The notes under the pieces are model-generated. The model was not told the origin of the DNA. It did no database searches and was given only the letters and a program-made list of their open reading frames with translations. From Sedimentisphaerales bacterium (GTDB lineage: Bacteria > Planctomycetota > Phycisphaerae > Sedimentisphaerales > SM23-30): a stretch of DNA of 7,910 nt. The DNA is taken from NCBI GenBank assembly GCA_016932145.1, contig JAFGDI010000044.1, positions 1-7,910 of the forward strand, in the 5' to 3' direction. Each line of letters starts with the position of its first letter. Position 1 is the first letter of the stretch. Both the position numbers and the translations under genes were made by a program. Below are positions 1-6,360 of the stretch, in pieces.

Positions 1-76
1 AACTGTATCAATACTAATAACTATTCACACTCTTTAAAAATAGCCACAACACAAACTGGGCCTGCCAGAAATAGAA

Positions 77-292
77 CTATTCCTTGCCATTCATGGTTTT
101 GCCATTAAGGGAATCCTGGCCTTCTATCTTAAAATTATTATCGCCGCCATTGAGCCCTTTTCTGAATTCAACCATGCTTTTACCCAGATTCCGGGCAAGG
201 TCTGGTAATTTCTTGCCAAATATCAACAGACCAACGAGCAGAACAATGATCATCTGCCCGGTTCCAACTGTCCACAAAGCCAGCATTGCCAT
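77..292 (-). CDS. tatA: TatA/E-type subunit of the twin-arginine protein translocase
   Basis: A 71-residue protein with the classic TatA plan: a short N-terminal segment, one hydrophobic membrane helix (about residues 13-26, QMIIVLLVGLLIFG), the FG hinge, then a basic amphipathic helix (GKKLPDLARNLGKSMVEFRKG, about 26-47, with hinge) and a polar charged tail. Known family role: TatA oligomers form the membrane passage through which TatBC-bound folded proteins with RR leaders cross the inner membrane. The start at 292 is preceded by AGAAGG at a suitable distance. The gene follows the sulfatase by 114 bases on the same strand, and that sulfatase carries an RR leader, so co-transcription and a shared export job are plausible. 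No tatC or tatB is visible; only 76 bases remain before the window edge. Length is normal for TatA (roughly 50-90 residues). Confidence 0.93.
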   Translation of the reverse strand: MAMLALWTVGTGQMIIVLLVGLLIFGKKLPDLARNLGKSMVEFRKGLNGGDNNFKIEGQDSLNGKTMNGKE

Positions 293-406
293 AATTAACC
301 TTCTCTATGAATAAAATTTGGCGACAATGATAATGCCTGCACTACCTAGGCTAATCCCCAGGTAATAACAAACAATGCCACTGCCGCCGCAGTCCTACAC
401 GATATA

Positions 407-1948
407 TCACCCTCTGGCACCGCGTAATATAACCCGGTTGCCATCAGTCCAGTGATCTCTATAATAAGTTGACGGAGCAAAGGTATCAGAAAGCGAATCC
501 ATTTTCGCCTGCATGCCATTTCGCAATTGCGAAAGCACACCCTGACTGCCGGAGTCCTGAGATAAGTCATTAATCTGGTATGGATCATTAAGATTATCAA
601 ACAGCAATTCCTTGCCGTCTCGCCGGTATCGAGCATAAGTATATTGCTTATTCCGTACAGCTCGCCATTCGTAGCCATCCTGCCAGGCAGCACAAGCACC
701 GGTATTTTGCAGCATAGCAAACTCCGGCTCAGGACCCGACTGACCTTTAGCCAGATGCGAGAGATCCATACCTTCAACCCGCCCAGGAACAGGCAAATCA
801 ACCAAACCCAATATTGTTGGCATAATATCAACCGAAGACATACATGCATCAGAAGTCAGCCCAGATGCGATCTTTGCCGGCCAGCGAACTAAAAATGGAA
901 TACGAGCCGCTTCTTCATAAAAGATATTTTTGGCCCGACGACCCTGGGCACCAAACATTTCGCCATGATCTGAAGAGAAAATAACTATTGTATTTTCGGC
1001 CAGACCACTGGTCTCCAGAAATTGCATTATTCTACCAAAGTTCCAGTCCAGATTGGTCGTCATAGCATAATAATTTTTACGCCAGGCAGCCAGCGAGCTG
1101 CGTGCAGAAGCAGTTAACTGAGCCCAGGAATCTGCATACACATCATTGTTCGGCAGATAGTTGGGAGGATTGGGAATATTGGCATTTTTGAATATGTCCC
1201 GATATTGAGCCGGCACATTTGCATCATTCCATGGGTCATGCGGCGTACCCCAGGACAATACCATAGAAAATGGCCTGGTAGATTTCTGACTATGGCATTT
1301 CATCCAGTTTATCGCCATATCGGTCTGACCATCGGGCTCATACACTCCCGGATCCCAGAATATCTTCTTCTTAGATGTCGTATGATAATATGTATTGTAA
1401 TAGTCATGATGAAAATTGTATGCAGCCCAGAAACCATTGAAACCCAGACGGTGGGGTCCCTGAGGAACAAAAGAATTATCAGCATTCAAATGATCGCCCA
1501 GGACATTGGCATACATATGCCACTTACCTATATATGCCGTACTGTAGCCATTGCGGGTCAGTGAATGACCCAGGCAGTCCTGATATGGGTTAAGACGAAG
1601 CTCATTTATCACCATGCCATGACTGGTAGTATATTTACCTGTCATTAAGGTAGCACGATAAGCTGAGCATACCGGACTACTGGCAACAGCATTAACAAAG
1701 TTTATACCCTGCCGTGAAAACTGATCTATATTGGGAGTTACCGCCTGCTCTGCCCCGGCATAATTTGCCCCGCCCCAATACTTACTGTAACCGCAGCAAT
1801 TCAGACCAAGCTGATCTGCCAGGATCACCAGTACATTCGGACGCGAACCCTGCTCACCGGCAAATAAAGAAGGCATCATCTTACTCAAAGTCAAACTGGC
1901 AGCAGCAGCACAACTGCTCTTCAAAAATGTGCGTCTGTCGATGTTCAT
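407..1948 (-). CDS. Tat-exported Cys-type (formylglycine) sulfatase
   Basis: A 513-residue type I sulfatase, a hydrolase of sulfate esters, probably on a sulfated glycan. The start at 1948 is chosen because it gives a twin-arginine leader (MNIDRRTFLKSSCAAAASLT), has AGGAG about 9 bases upstream, and avoids overlapping the preceding gene; an ATG at 2002 is less likely. The catalytic core begins near residue 36 (RPNVLVILADQ; Asp45 and Gln46 at the usual metal site, where many relatives have two Asp). The modification motif C94-S-A-Y-R98, then ATLMTGKY, marks Cys94 for conversion to formylglycine. GKWH (141-144), HDP (237-239), SDHGE (326-330, Asp327 and His328 as metal ligands) and Lys340 fit the active site. 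The C-terminal domain (about 425-505) resembles that of other bacterial sulfatases. The gene follows the LamG-like/dockerin-like gene by 32 bases and precedes tatA. Substrate and subfamily cannot be read from the sequence; no modifying enzyme is present in the window. Confidence 0.95.
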   Translation of the reverse strand: MNIDRRTFLKSSCAAAASLTLSKMMPSLFAGEQGSRPNVLVILADQLGLNCCGYSKYWGGANYAGAEQAVTPNIDQFSRQGINFVNAVASSPVCSAYRATLMTGKYTTSHGMVINELRLNPYQDCLGHSLTRNGYSTAYIGKWHMYANVLGDHLNADNSFVPQGPHRLGFNGFWAAYNFHHDYYNTYYHTTSKKKIFWDPGVYEPDGQTDMAINWMKCHSQKSTRPFSMVLSWGTPHDPWNDANVPAQYRDIFKNANIPNPPNYLPNNDVYADSWAQLTASARSSLAAWRKNYYAMTTNLDWNFGRIMQFLETSGLAENTIVIFSSDHGEMFGAQGRRAKNIFYEEAARIPFLVRWPAKIASGLTSDACMSSVDIMPTILGLVDLPVPGRVEGMDLSHLAKGQSGPEPEFAMLQNTGACAAWQDGYEWRAVRNKQYTYARYRRDGKELLFDNLNDPYQINDLSQDSGSQGVLSQLRNGMQAKMDSLSDTFAPSTYYRDHWTDGNRVILRGARG

Positions 1949-1980
1949 CTTATAATATCTCCTGTTATCGGCCTCTGCCG

Positions 1981-3186
1981 TTAATATACAAATACCTGAC
2001 AATCCGGGTCAACATTACTACATGCCAGCCAGCTGTCAACGAAGATCACAAAATCATTAAGATCAACCTGACAATCAAGATTAAAATCACCTGGATTAAA
2101 GCCATAAGCACCGCAGTCGTTTTCAACAATATAAACAAATATGTCTGTCAGCGTCTTACCATAATAAGGTGACTGCTGGGCAACCGATACATTCAGTTCC
2201 AATATTGTATCATGTTCGGCGCGTTCCATATCGGCATCGTCGATCGCAGTTAAGGTTATAGTCTGAGCCGCCTGCCAATTACTACTATTAAATACAATTT
2301 GTGCCGGACTGCATAACACCTGCTCTGGATCAAGCGTATCGATAATACTGACAGTCACCGGGTATGCTCCGGGATTGTCACTAACAGATATCTCTACCTG
2401 ATCTGTATAGCCACCCTCAGCAACACGAGTAACACCTGATGATTCAACCGCTGTAATATTATAGGGTATCGCAGGACCGTTGACAGCCAGAGCAAATACC
2501 TGTCCCCGCTGATTGGCATAACCACTGGTTTGCACCATATTAACAGCACTAGTCCAGAATAAAAGAGGGTACTGCTCCTGCCCGGCTTCAAGTAAGCCGC
2601 CCATAAAACCGAAATCAGCGATAGCACCTGAACCCAGGAAACTTACCGAGCGATTTCCATCAACATTTTCAGCGCCACTGCACCCTGATAAGCCATAGGT
2701 AGTCAATACCCCGTTAACACTGCCATATAACACGCCTGTATTAACATTGAGTGATGCATAGACTATATTTTCTGCACCAAAATTAACCGGTCCAAAATTA
2801 ACGGCCAAAACTCCATCGCTGAAATCCCTGTCATTAAGACTTACTGGCACGGCATAACGCGCACTATTAGCCTTTGCCATCAAGATCAGATCACCATCTG
2901 CCAGATACAAACCTGTACCATTTGAAGTGCCTCCCGCCTCGATTACAATATACGGGCCACCCACTGCCATACTGGCATCTGGATTAAACCTGGCCGACAT
3001 TGTGATCGTGCCATTAGTAATATCTGCAATATCATTGATCAAACCGGCATGAGCTGTGGTATAATCAACCAAAGCCATACTGTCATTAAGGTCTGGCACC
3101 AACTCACCAGCCTCAACCAATGCAGATGATAAGCAAATTGCCAGACTCCCGGCAAATATACCTCTGAATAATAGTTTAAGCATCAT
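1981..3186 (-). CDS. Secreted LamG-like / Calx-beta-like protein with a dockerin-like C-terminus
   Basis: A 401-residue exported protein of unknown exact function. Residues 1-26 form a Sec signal peptide (MMLK, hydrophobic core, likely cleavage after VEA). Residues about 28-235 are rich in beta-strand pattern and Gly/Asn and look like a LamG/concanavalin-type beta-sandwich, but this assignment is weak. Residues about 245-358 match the Calx-beta-like repeat common in planctomycete surface proteins: VAEGGYTDQVEI, SPAQIVFNSSNW, QTITLTAIDDADMERAEHD, closing with VENDC. The C-terminus (367-386) has one dockerin-type calcium loop, DFNLDCQVDLND, with ligands at Asp367, Asn369, Asp371, Gln373 and Asp378, followed by FVIFVDSWLAC. 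Cys388 and Cys396 could pair. ATG 3186 (or 3183) has AGGAA about 6-8 bases upstream. The sulfatase starts 32 bases downstream, so the two are likely one operon; a role as substrate-binding or surface-display partner is inference. Confidence 0.85.
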   Translation of the reverse strand: MMLKLLFRGIFAGSLAICLSSALVEAGELVPDLNDSMALVDYTTAHAGLINDIADITNGTITMSARFNPDASMAVGGPYIVIEAGGTSNGTGLYLADGDLILMAKANSARYAVPVSLNDRDFSDGVLAVNFGPVNFGAENIVYASLNVNTGVLYGSVNGVLTTYGLSGCSGAENVDGNRSVSFLGSGAIADFGFMGGLLEAGQEQYPLLFWTSAVNMVQTSGYANQRGQVFALAVNGPAIPYNITAVESSGVTRVAEGGYTDQVEISVSDNPGAYPVTVSIIDTLDPEQVLCSPAQIVFNSSNWQAAQTITLTAIDDADMERAEHDTILELNVSVAQQSPYYGKTLTDIFVYIVENDCGAYGFNPGDFNLDCQVDLNDFVIFVDSWLACSNVDPDCQVFVY

Positions 3187-3313
3187 ATTATTTTCCTGAC
3201 TTATAAACAGTATAACAACAATGAGAAAGAGCCCCTGGGAACCCAGGTATTTAACAACAACTCTTAACTCCAGAACTTCCTCTTCAATTGCTCATAAAAA
3301 CAGATAAAGGAGT

Positions 3314-3341
3314 CCGGGCCTGCAATCGCTTACAGACCCGG
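3314..3341 (-). terminator. Imperfect GC-rich hairpin, possible second terminator
   Basis: Arms CCGGGCCTG (3314-3322) and CAGACCCGG (3333-3341) pair over 9 positions with one C/A mismatch around a 10-base loop. On the minus strand the hairpin is followed by ACTCCTTTATCTGTTTTT, an interrupted T-rich run. It lies about 180 bases past the FecR-LamG stop, so it is either a back-up terminator or leader structure of the next operon. Confidence 0.35.
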
Positions 3342-3460
3342 GAGAATCGAATGAAAATTAAGCAACAGTCGCAAATTACAACTTCATGGCTACTTCTTCA
3401 TCAATTTATTATCACAGAGGACTTTTATGCCCCCTGCTATAACAGCTACAATAATATCAA

Positions 3461-3497
3461 CCGGGCAAAAAACCCGGCACAGGCATTATCTGCCTGT
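3461..3497 (-). terminator. Tandem hairpins after the FecR-LamG gene, candidate terminator
   Basis: Read on the minus strand, a perfect 7-bp stem ACAGGCA/TGCCTGT with a 5-base loop (3479-3497) begins 24 bases after the stop codon. It is followed at once by CCGGG-TTTTTTG-CCCGG (3461-3477), whose loop contains six T. The first hairpin plus the T run, 6 bases past its stem, resembles an intrinsic terminator; the second stem is unusual in holding the T run in its loop and could compete with termination. Confidence 0.45.
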
Positions 3498-3520
3498 TGC
3501 ATCAGACACGCAGATCAACC

Positions 3521-5230
3521 TCAGTTTAGCGGAAACCTGCTGTATAACTCCCTTACCTGGGCATCAGGCAAGGCCCGACCCCAGATAGCCATATCATATA
3601 GCCAGCCACGGAACGGGCAGGCGATTACTTCACCATACCGCACTCCCAGATGCAATGGTTTTTCAGAAATAAGCGAAACATAAGCCGGCAAGTTATCAAA
3701 TAAAGGATGACCATTATACTCGTAATCCTCGCCTGCAAGCTCTTTATTATCAGCCAGTTTCCAGCCTGAATCTTTACCATCAAGGTAGCTGGTCAGTTTA
3801 TTTTTTTCCCGATCAACCACCATTACCAGTGAATGCCAGCCATCACCCAGCTCATTAATATTCGTCTGCCAGTTCTGAAACTGCTTTCCTGTTGAATTAT
3901 CAGTCAAACGAACAAAGGGCCTGTTATTGAGAACACCTATACGCCAGCCGGCTTCGTTGCGAGGGTCAAAGTTTGCGACAATAAACTGTTTAGCCGGTAC
4001 TTTATCAGCTTTATCTAACCTGAACCAGACAGCCACTGTAAAGCTGCCCTTTTCGATTTTCGCCAGTTGATCAAAGGTAACATATCCTTTACCACCTTCA
4101 CTGCCGCCCCCAAAATACAAGGCAGAATCGACAACAGAACCTCCCTTGTCCTGCCAGGCTACCTGCTGAACATTATTGTATTTACCCTGACGAAACAGAT
4201 TGTTATCACTGACATAATCATTGACCCAGGAAACCTTGTCATTAAAAGTACAATATGTACTAACCTGCAACTCTGCCAGTCGCTTCTCATAACCAGACAA
4301 GGTACGATCCAAAACCCCACTGGTATCAAAAGGTATATCAACCATTACCCCTTGTGAATCAATAGCCCGGGCCGAGCCAGTCTTTATTATCTCTCTGCTG
4401 TTTTCGTCCTTACTATTAGATATTACCGCCGAGCCATTATACATCTGCACTTCAGTTGTATGTTCCTCTCGTCCAACCTTTATGCTGAACTCCGTCCCCA
4501 GGTCAACGATCATTGCATTGGGTGTCTTAACCGTAAAACCTGCCCCCTGCTTCATTACTTTGGAATATATATGACCATAGTTAAGTGCCAGCTCCGTATT
4601 GCTCCTGAAGCTGAATTCCGCAGGACCTTCTATTATCACTGTCACATCGCGGTCTGTTTGCAGCTTGATTATACCCTGAGCCAGTGATATAGTCTCTTCC
4701 TGAAAAATATAATTACCCTTCTGCAAATTCTTCACCTGACCGGACCAGACCGTTCTGAACTCATCTGCCAGTAAAGCCGCTCGAATCTCCGGCTCTAACG
4801 GATTCATCCTTACATAAACTACCAGAAAGATCAGGGCCGCTGTCGCCATAAGCGACAATATCGATATCTTATTCTGTCGCGGCTGAACCTTTCGCACTGG
4901 CAATTCTGCCACCCTCGACTCAACCGGCGCCTGTTTACGCTCTACACATGGGGCATTATCTTCATATTCAGCAAATTCATGCAATATTGCAAACTCTGAA
5001 ACAGCACTGCATGACAACTCGCCTCCAACTGAAGAGACTATTTCATATACTAATTGCTCCTGCTTGCATGCCAACACAAACCTTCGTATATATGATCCGT
5101 CCTGACGCAGATAACCCGCCAGTTCGCTCCCTTCCTGATCACTTATCGATCCATCAAGATATACCTGCAACAGCATATCAAATCGATTGATCTGATTTCG
5201 GGCTTTATTATTTTTATCACTTTCACTCAT
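3521..5230 (-). CDS. Membrane FecR-domain protein with C-terminal LamG domain, putative anti-sigma factor/sensor
   Basis: A 569-residue single-pass membrane protein. The cytoplasmic N-terminus (about 15-65: RFDMLLQVYLDGSISDQEG, then a helical stretch ending CKQEQLVYEIV) resembles the N-terminal helical part of planctomycete anti-sigma proteins but lacks the zinc HxxxCxxC motif. One membrane helix spans about 121-140. The FecR domain covers about 185-290, with the typical core VKTPNAMIVDLGTEFSI (234-250). The C-terminus (about 325-560) is a LamG/concanavalin-like sandwich: YFGGG (372-376), FTVAVWFRL (397-405), GWHSLVMVVD (464-473), then FRGWLYDMAIWGRAL near the end. The gene starts 56 bases after the sigma factor stop on the same strand. 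In the known scheme, FecR-type proteins hold or activate an ECF sigma factor in response to an envelope signal; here the external LamG domain could bind glycan or protein, which is inference. The ribosome binding site is weak (AGGCAG, close to the start). Confidence 0.9.
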   Translation of the reverse strand: MSESDKNNKARNQINRFDMLLQVYLDGSISDQEGSELAGYLRQDGSYIRRFVLACKQEQLVYEIVSSVGGELSCSAVSEFAILHEFAEYEDNAPCVERKQAPVESRVAELPVRKVQPRQNKISILSLMATAALIFLVVYVRMNPLEPEIRAALLADEFRTVWSGQVKNLQKGNYIFQEETISLAQGIIKLQTDRDVTVIIEGPAEFSFRSNTELALNYGHIYSKVMKQGAGFTVKTPNAMIVDLGTEFSIKVGREEHTTEVQMYNGSAVISNSKDENSREIIKTGSARAIDSQGVMVDIPFDTSGVLDRTLSGYEKRLAELQVSTYCTFNDKVSWVNDYVSDNNLFRQGKYNNVQQVAWQDKGGSVVDSALYFGGGSEGGKGYVTFDQLAKIEKGSFTVAVWFRLDKADKVPAKQFIVANFDPRNEAGWRIGVLNNRPFVRLTDNSTGKQFQNWQTNINELGDGWHSLVMVVDREKNKLTSYLDGKDSGWKLADNKELAGEDYEYNGHPLFDNLPAYVSLISEKPLHLGVRYGEVIACPFRGWLYDMAIWGRALPDAQVRELYSRFPLN

Positions 5231-5286
5231 AACTGCCTGTATTTACTTTCACTTTTTTCAATGTCTTATGCTTTTTACAATACCTG

Positions 5287-5808
5287 TCAATCTTTCAGCG
5301 GGGCCAATTTCTTCTGCATACAATTATACAATGCACGATGTGCCCGGCTTATAGCTACATACACCGACTTGGTATTTCGCTCCAGGGCTTCTGCCAGCTT
5401 TGCCCCGGTAAGGTTATGCCGATATCGCTGCTCCAGCATCTTCTGCACCGGCTCTGACAACTGTGAAATACATTTCTCTAATATGCTCTGTATCTCCGGA
5501 CTTTCCAGAAATGTATCTGCCTGCCATTCGTTCTGGATCAGATCCAGTAGCTTTTCATCAAATACTACCGGCTGCTTTTTCTTATCTCGCAAATACTTCA
5601 GCGACTCATTGCGACTTACGACCCATAACCACTTGAGTAAATGCTCACCGTCATTAAATCTGTCTTTGGCCTGCAACGCCAGAAGGCATATCTTCTGGAA
5701 TAGATCTTCTGATACATGAAAGTCACATACTATCGACCTCATATACGAGATTAACTTCAGGCGGTGCCTTAACACTGCCTCTACTATTTGTTCTTCTGTT
5801 AGTGCCAT
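5287..5808 (-). CDS. ECF-type RNA polymerase sigma factor (planctomycete type)
   Basis: A 173-residue sigma-70 family factor with only regions 2 and 4, as in ECF factors. Region 2 spans about residues 12-78: RHRLKLISYMRSIVCDFHVSEDLFQKI (14-40; region 2.1-2.2, core binding) and HLLKWLWVVSRNESLKYLRDKKK (56-78; regions 2.3-2.4, -10 recognition and melting). Region 4 spans about 112-166, with a helix-turn-helix LTGAKLAEALERNTKSVYVAISRAHRALYNCM (133-164) for -35 contact. The start at 5808 is chosen because MALTEEQIVEAVLRHR opens the family's usual N-terminus; the reading frame stays open upstream to an ATG at 5895, but that stretch is AT-rich and unlike the family. The site upstream of 5808 is poor in Shine-Dalgarno pairing. 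The FecR-LamG gene follows after 56 bases, the usual sigma/anti-sigma pairing. Targets are unknown; the neighbouring sulfatase operon is an obvious candidate. Confidence 0.92.
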   Translation of the reverse strand: MALTEEQIVEAVLRHRLKLISYMRSIVCDFHVSEDLFQKICLLALQAKDRFNDGEHLLKWLWVVSRNESLKYLRDKKKQPVVFDEKLLDLIQNEWQADTFLESPEIQSILEKCISQLSEPVQKMLEQRYRHNLTGAKLAEALERNTKSVYVAISRAHRALYNCMQKKLAPLKD

Positions 5809-5885
5809 GATTTTTCTACTATTAATACAATCCCAAAACCTGGCTTTCTTAACATTAAAAATAAACCACAAGAAACACGCATACC

Positions 5886-5914
5886 AAAATAACACCTAAA
5901 ACACTTATTGACAA
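5886..5914 (-). promoter_or_regulatory. Candidate sigma-70-like promoter for the sigma factor gene
   Basis: On the minus strand, TTGTCA (5909-5914) is separated by 17 bases from TATTTT (5886-5891), preceded by TGT as in an extended -10. Transcription would start near 5879, giving a leader of about 70 bases. It matches the general bacterial consensus at 5 of 6 and 4 of 6 positions. It does not resemble the GAAC-type -35 of many ECF promoters, so autoregulation is not suggested by this site. Confidence 0.4.
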
Positions 5915-5919
5915 CAACT

Positions 5920-5937
5920 TAAGACAAAATAAGACAA
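5920..5937. promoter_or_regulatory. Two direct TAAGACAA repeats in phase, possible regulator site
   Basis: TAAGACAA occurs at 5920-5927 and again at 5930-5937, exactly 10 bases apart, so both copies face the same side of the helix. They sit immediately upstream of the candidate -35 of the sigma gene (5909-5914). A degenerate third copy, TATTGACAA (5907-5915 region), overlaps that -35. The region is AT-rich, so chance is a real alternative. Confidence 0.3.
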
Positions 5938-6049
5938 TATCCTCCCGACAACCCCGCCCTCTTAACAACAAAAAGTGACCACTATCAGCTCTTGTAGCCG
6001 AAGTATAACTGGATAACTTATAACCAATTACAAGTGACAAAACCCAGGT

Positions 6050-6238
6050 ATGGAAAAAAATGAAATAATCAGGTATCTGCTCAAACTGATCGATGACAAT
6101 CGCTACTTTAATGGCTCGCATTATAGTATGCTCAATGAACTCAGCAGGAAATTTGATCTGCCGCCCGCAGATATGCTCGAACTATACCGACAGGCCCAAC
6201 AGATATGGAAAGATAATGAACAAAAGAAACAAGAATAA
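6050..6238 (+). CDS. Small hypothetical protein, 62 residues
   Basis: I do not recognise this protein. It is charged, lacks a signal peptide or membrane segment, and looks all-helical: MEKNEIIRYLLKLIDDNRYF (1-20), a middle helix MLNELSRKFDLP (27-38), and PADMLELYRQAQQIWKDNEQKK (39-60). A cytosolic helical bundle or small binding protein is possible, but no function can be assigned. It is the first ATG after an in-frame TGA at 6035, and codon choice (CTG/CTC leucines, GAT/GAA) resembles the neighbouring genes. AGG lies only two bases before the ATG, so no properly spaced Shine-Dalgarno site is visible. It is divergent from the sigma gene (241 bases between starts) and convergent with argJ. An overlapping minus-strand frame (5855-6121) looks less protein-like. 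Confidence 0.6.
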   Translation: MEKNEIIRYLLKLIDDNRYFNGSHYSMLNELSRKFDLPPADMLELYRQAQQIWKDNEQKKQE

Positions 6239-6248
6239 AAAACAACAG

Positions 6249-6289
6249 ATTAGACATAAAAACATTAACTACAGATAGTTATGTCTAAT
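6249..6289. repeat. Perfect 11-bp AT-rich inverted repeat between convergent genes
   Basis: ATTAGACATAA (6249-6259) and TTATGTCTAAT (6279-6289) are exact reverse complements separated by 19 bases. On the minus strand the stem is followed by CTGTTGTTTTTTATTC, which resembles a weak terminator in series behind the argJ terminator. On the plus strand, 10 bases after the stop of the 62-residue gene, no T run follows. A protein-binding site is another possibility. Confidence 0.55.
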
Positions 6290-6292
6290 AAA

Positions 6293-6333
6293 TAAAAAAA
6301 CCTGCGGACCAGAATTTCGCCCGATCCACAGGT
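6293..6333 (-). terminator. Intrinsic terminator of argJ
   Basis: On the minus strand ACCTGTGGA (6325-6333) pairs with TCCGCAGGT (6300-6308), 9 bp including one G-U pair, around a 16-base loop that can add two more pairs. The stem runs directly into TTTTTTATTT. It begins 27 bases after the argJ stop codon. Stem, loop size and T run all fit a factor-independent terminator. Confidence 0.85.
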
Positions 6334-6360
6334 ATGAACTATCAATTACAAGCGGCAATA

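Larger units (their letters stand above)
3187..3520. other. Hairpin-rich intergenic region between the FecR-LamG and LamG-like/dockerin-like genes
   Basis: These 334 bases hold no gene I can support. They contain two stacked hairpins just after the FecR-LamG stop (3461-3497), a GC-rich imperfect hairpin (3314-3341) followed on the minus strand by T-rich sequence, and a 6-bp inverted repeat with a 2-base centre (CCTGGG-AA-CCCAGG, 3234-3247) about 50 bases upstream of the next start. AT-rich sequence at about 3197-3214 includes TATACT and TATAAG on the minus strand, but no convincing -35 element goes with either. The simplest reading is termination of the sigma/FecR transcript and a new promoter for the downstream operon. 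Confidence 0.6.

Noticed and set aside
306..392. Short hydrophobic frame between the sulfatase and tatA (GGSGIVCYYLGISLGSAG, then IIIVAKFYS)
   Set aside because: It reads like a membrane segment, but there is no ATG, GTG or TTG start after the in-frame TAG, and no ribosome binding site.
346..849. Open frame of 167 codons antisense-frame to the sulfatase end
   Set aside because: It lies on the same strand within the sulfatase gene in another frame; its protein is rich in Cys, Arg and Trp with no domain pattern, while the sulfatase frame carries conserved motifs throughout.
1949..2002. Upstream ATG of the sulfatase gene at 2002
   Set aside because: It would bury the twin-arginine leader behind 18 extra residues and overlap the end of the preceding gene; the ATG at 1948 has a good ribosome binding site.
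3351..3683. Plus-strand frame starting MKIKQQSQITTSW with GGAG upstream
   Set aside because: The start signal is tempting, but half the frame is antisense to the well-supported FecR-LamG C-terminus, and the composition is unlike the neighbouring proteins.
3240..6051. Shared string ACCCAGGTAT at about 3241 and 6042
   Set aside because: Only ten bases, in unrelated positions relative to genes (upstream of one start, overlapping another); likely chance.
5855..6121. Minus-strand frame of 88 codons with hydrophobic ends
   Set aside because: It overlaps the better 62-residue plus-strand gene and the sigma promoter region, and has no recognisable pattern or clear start signal.
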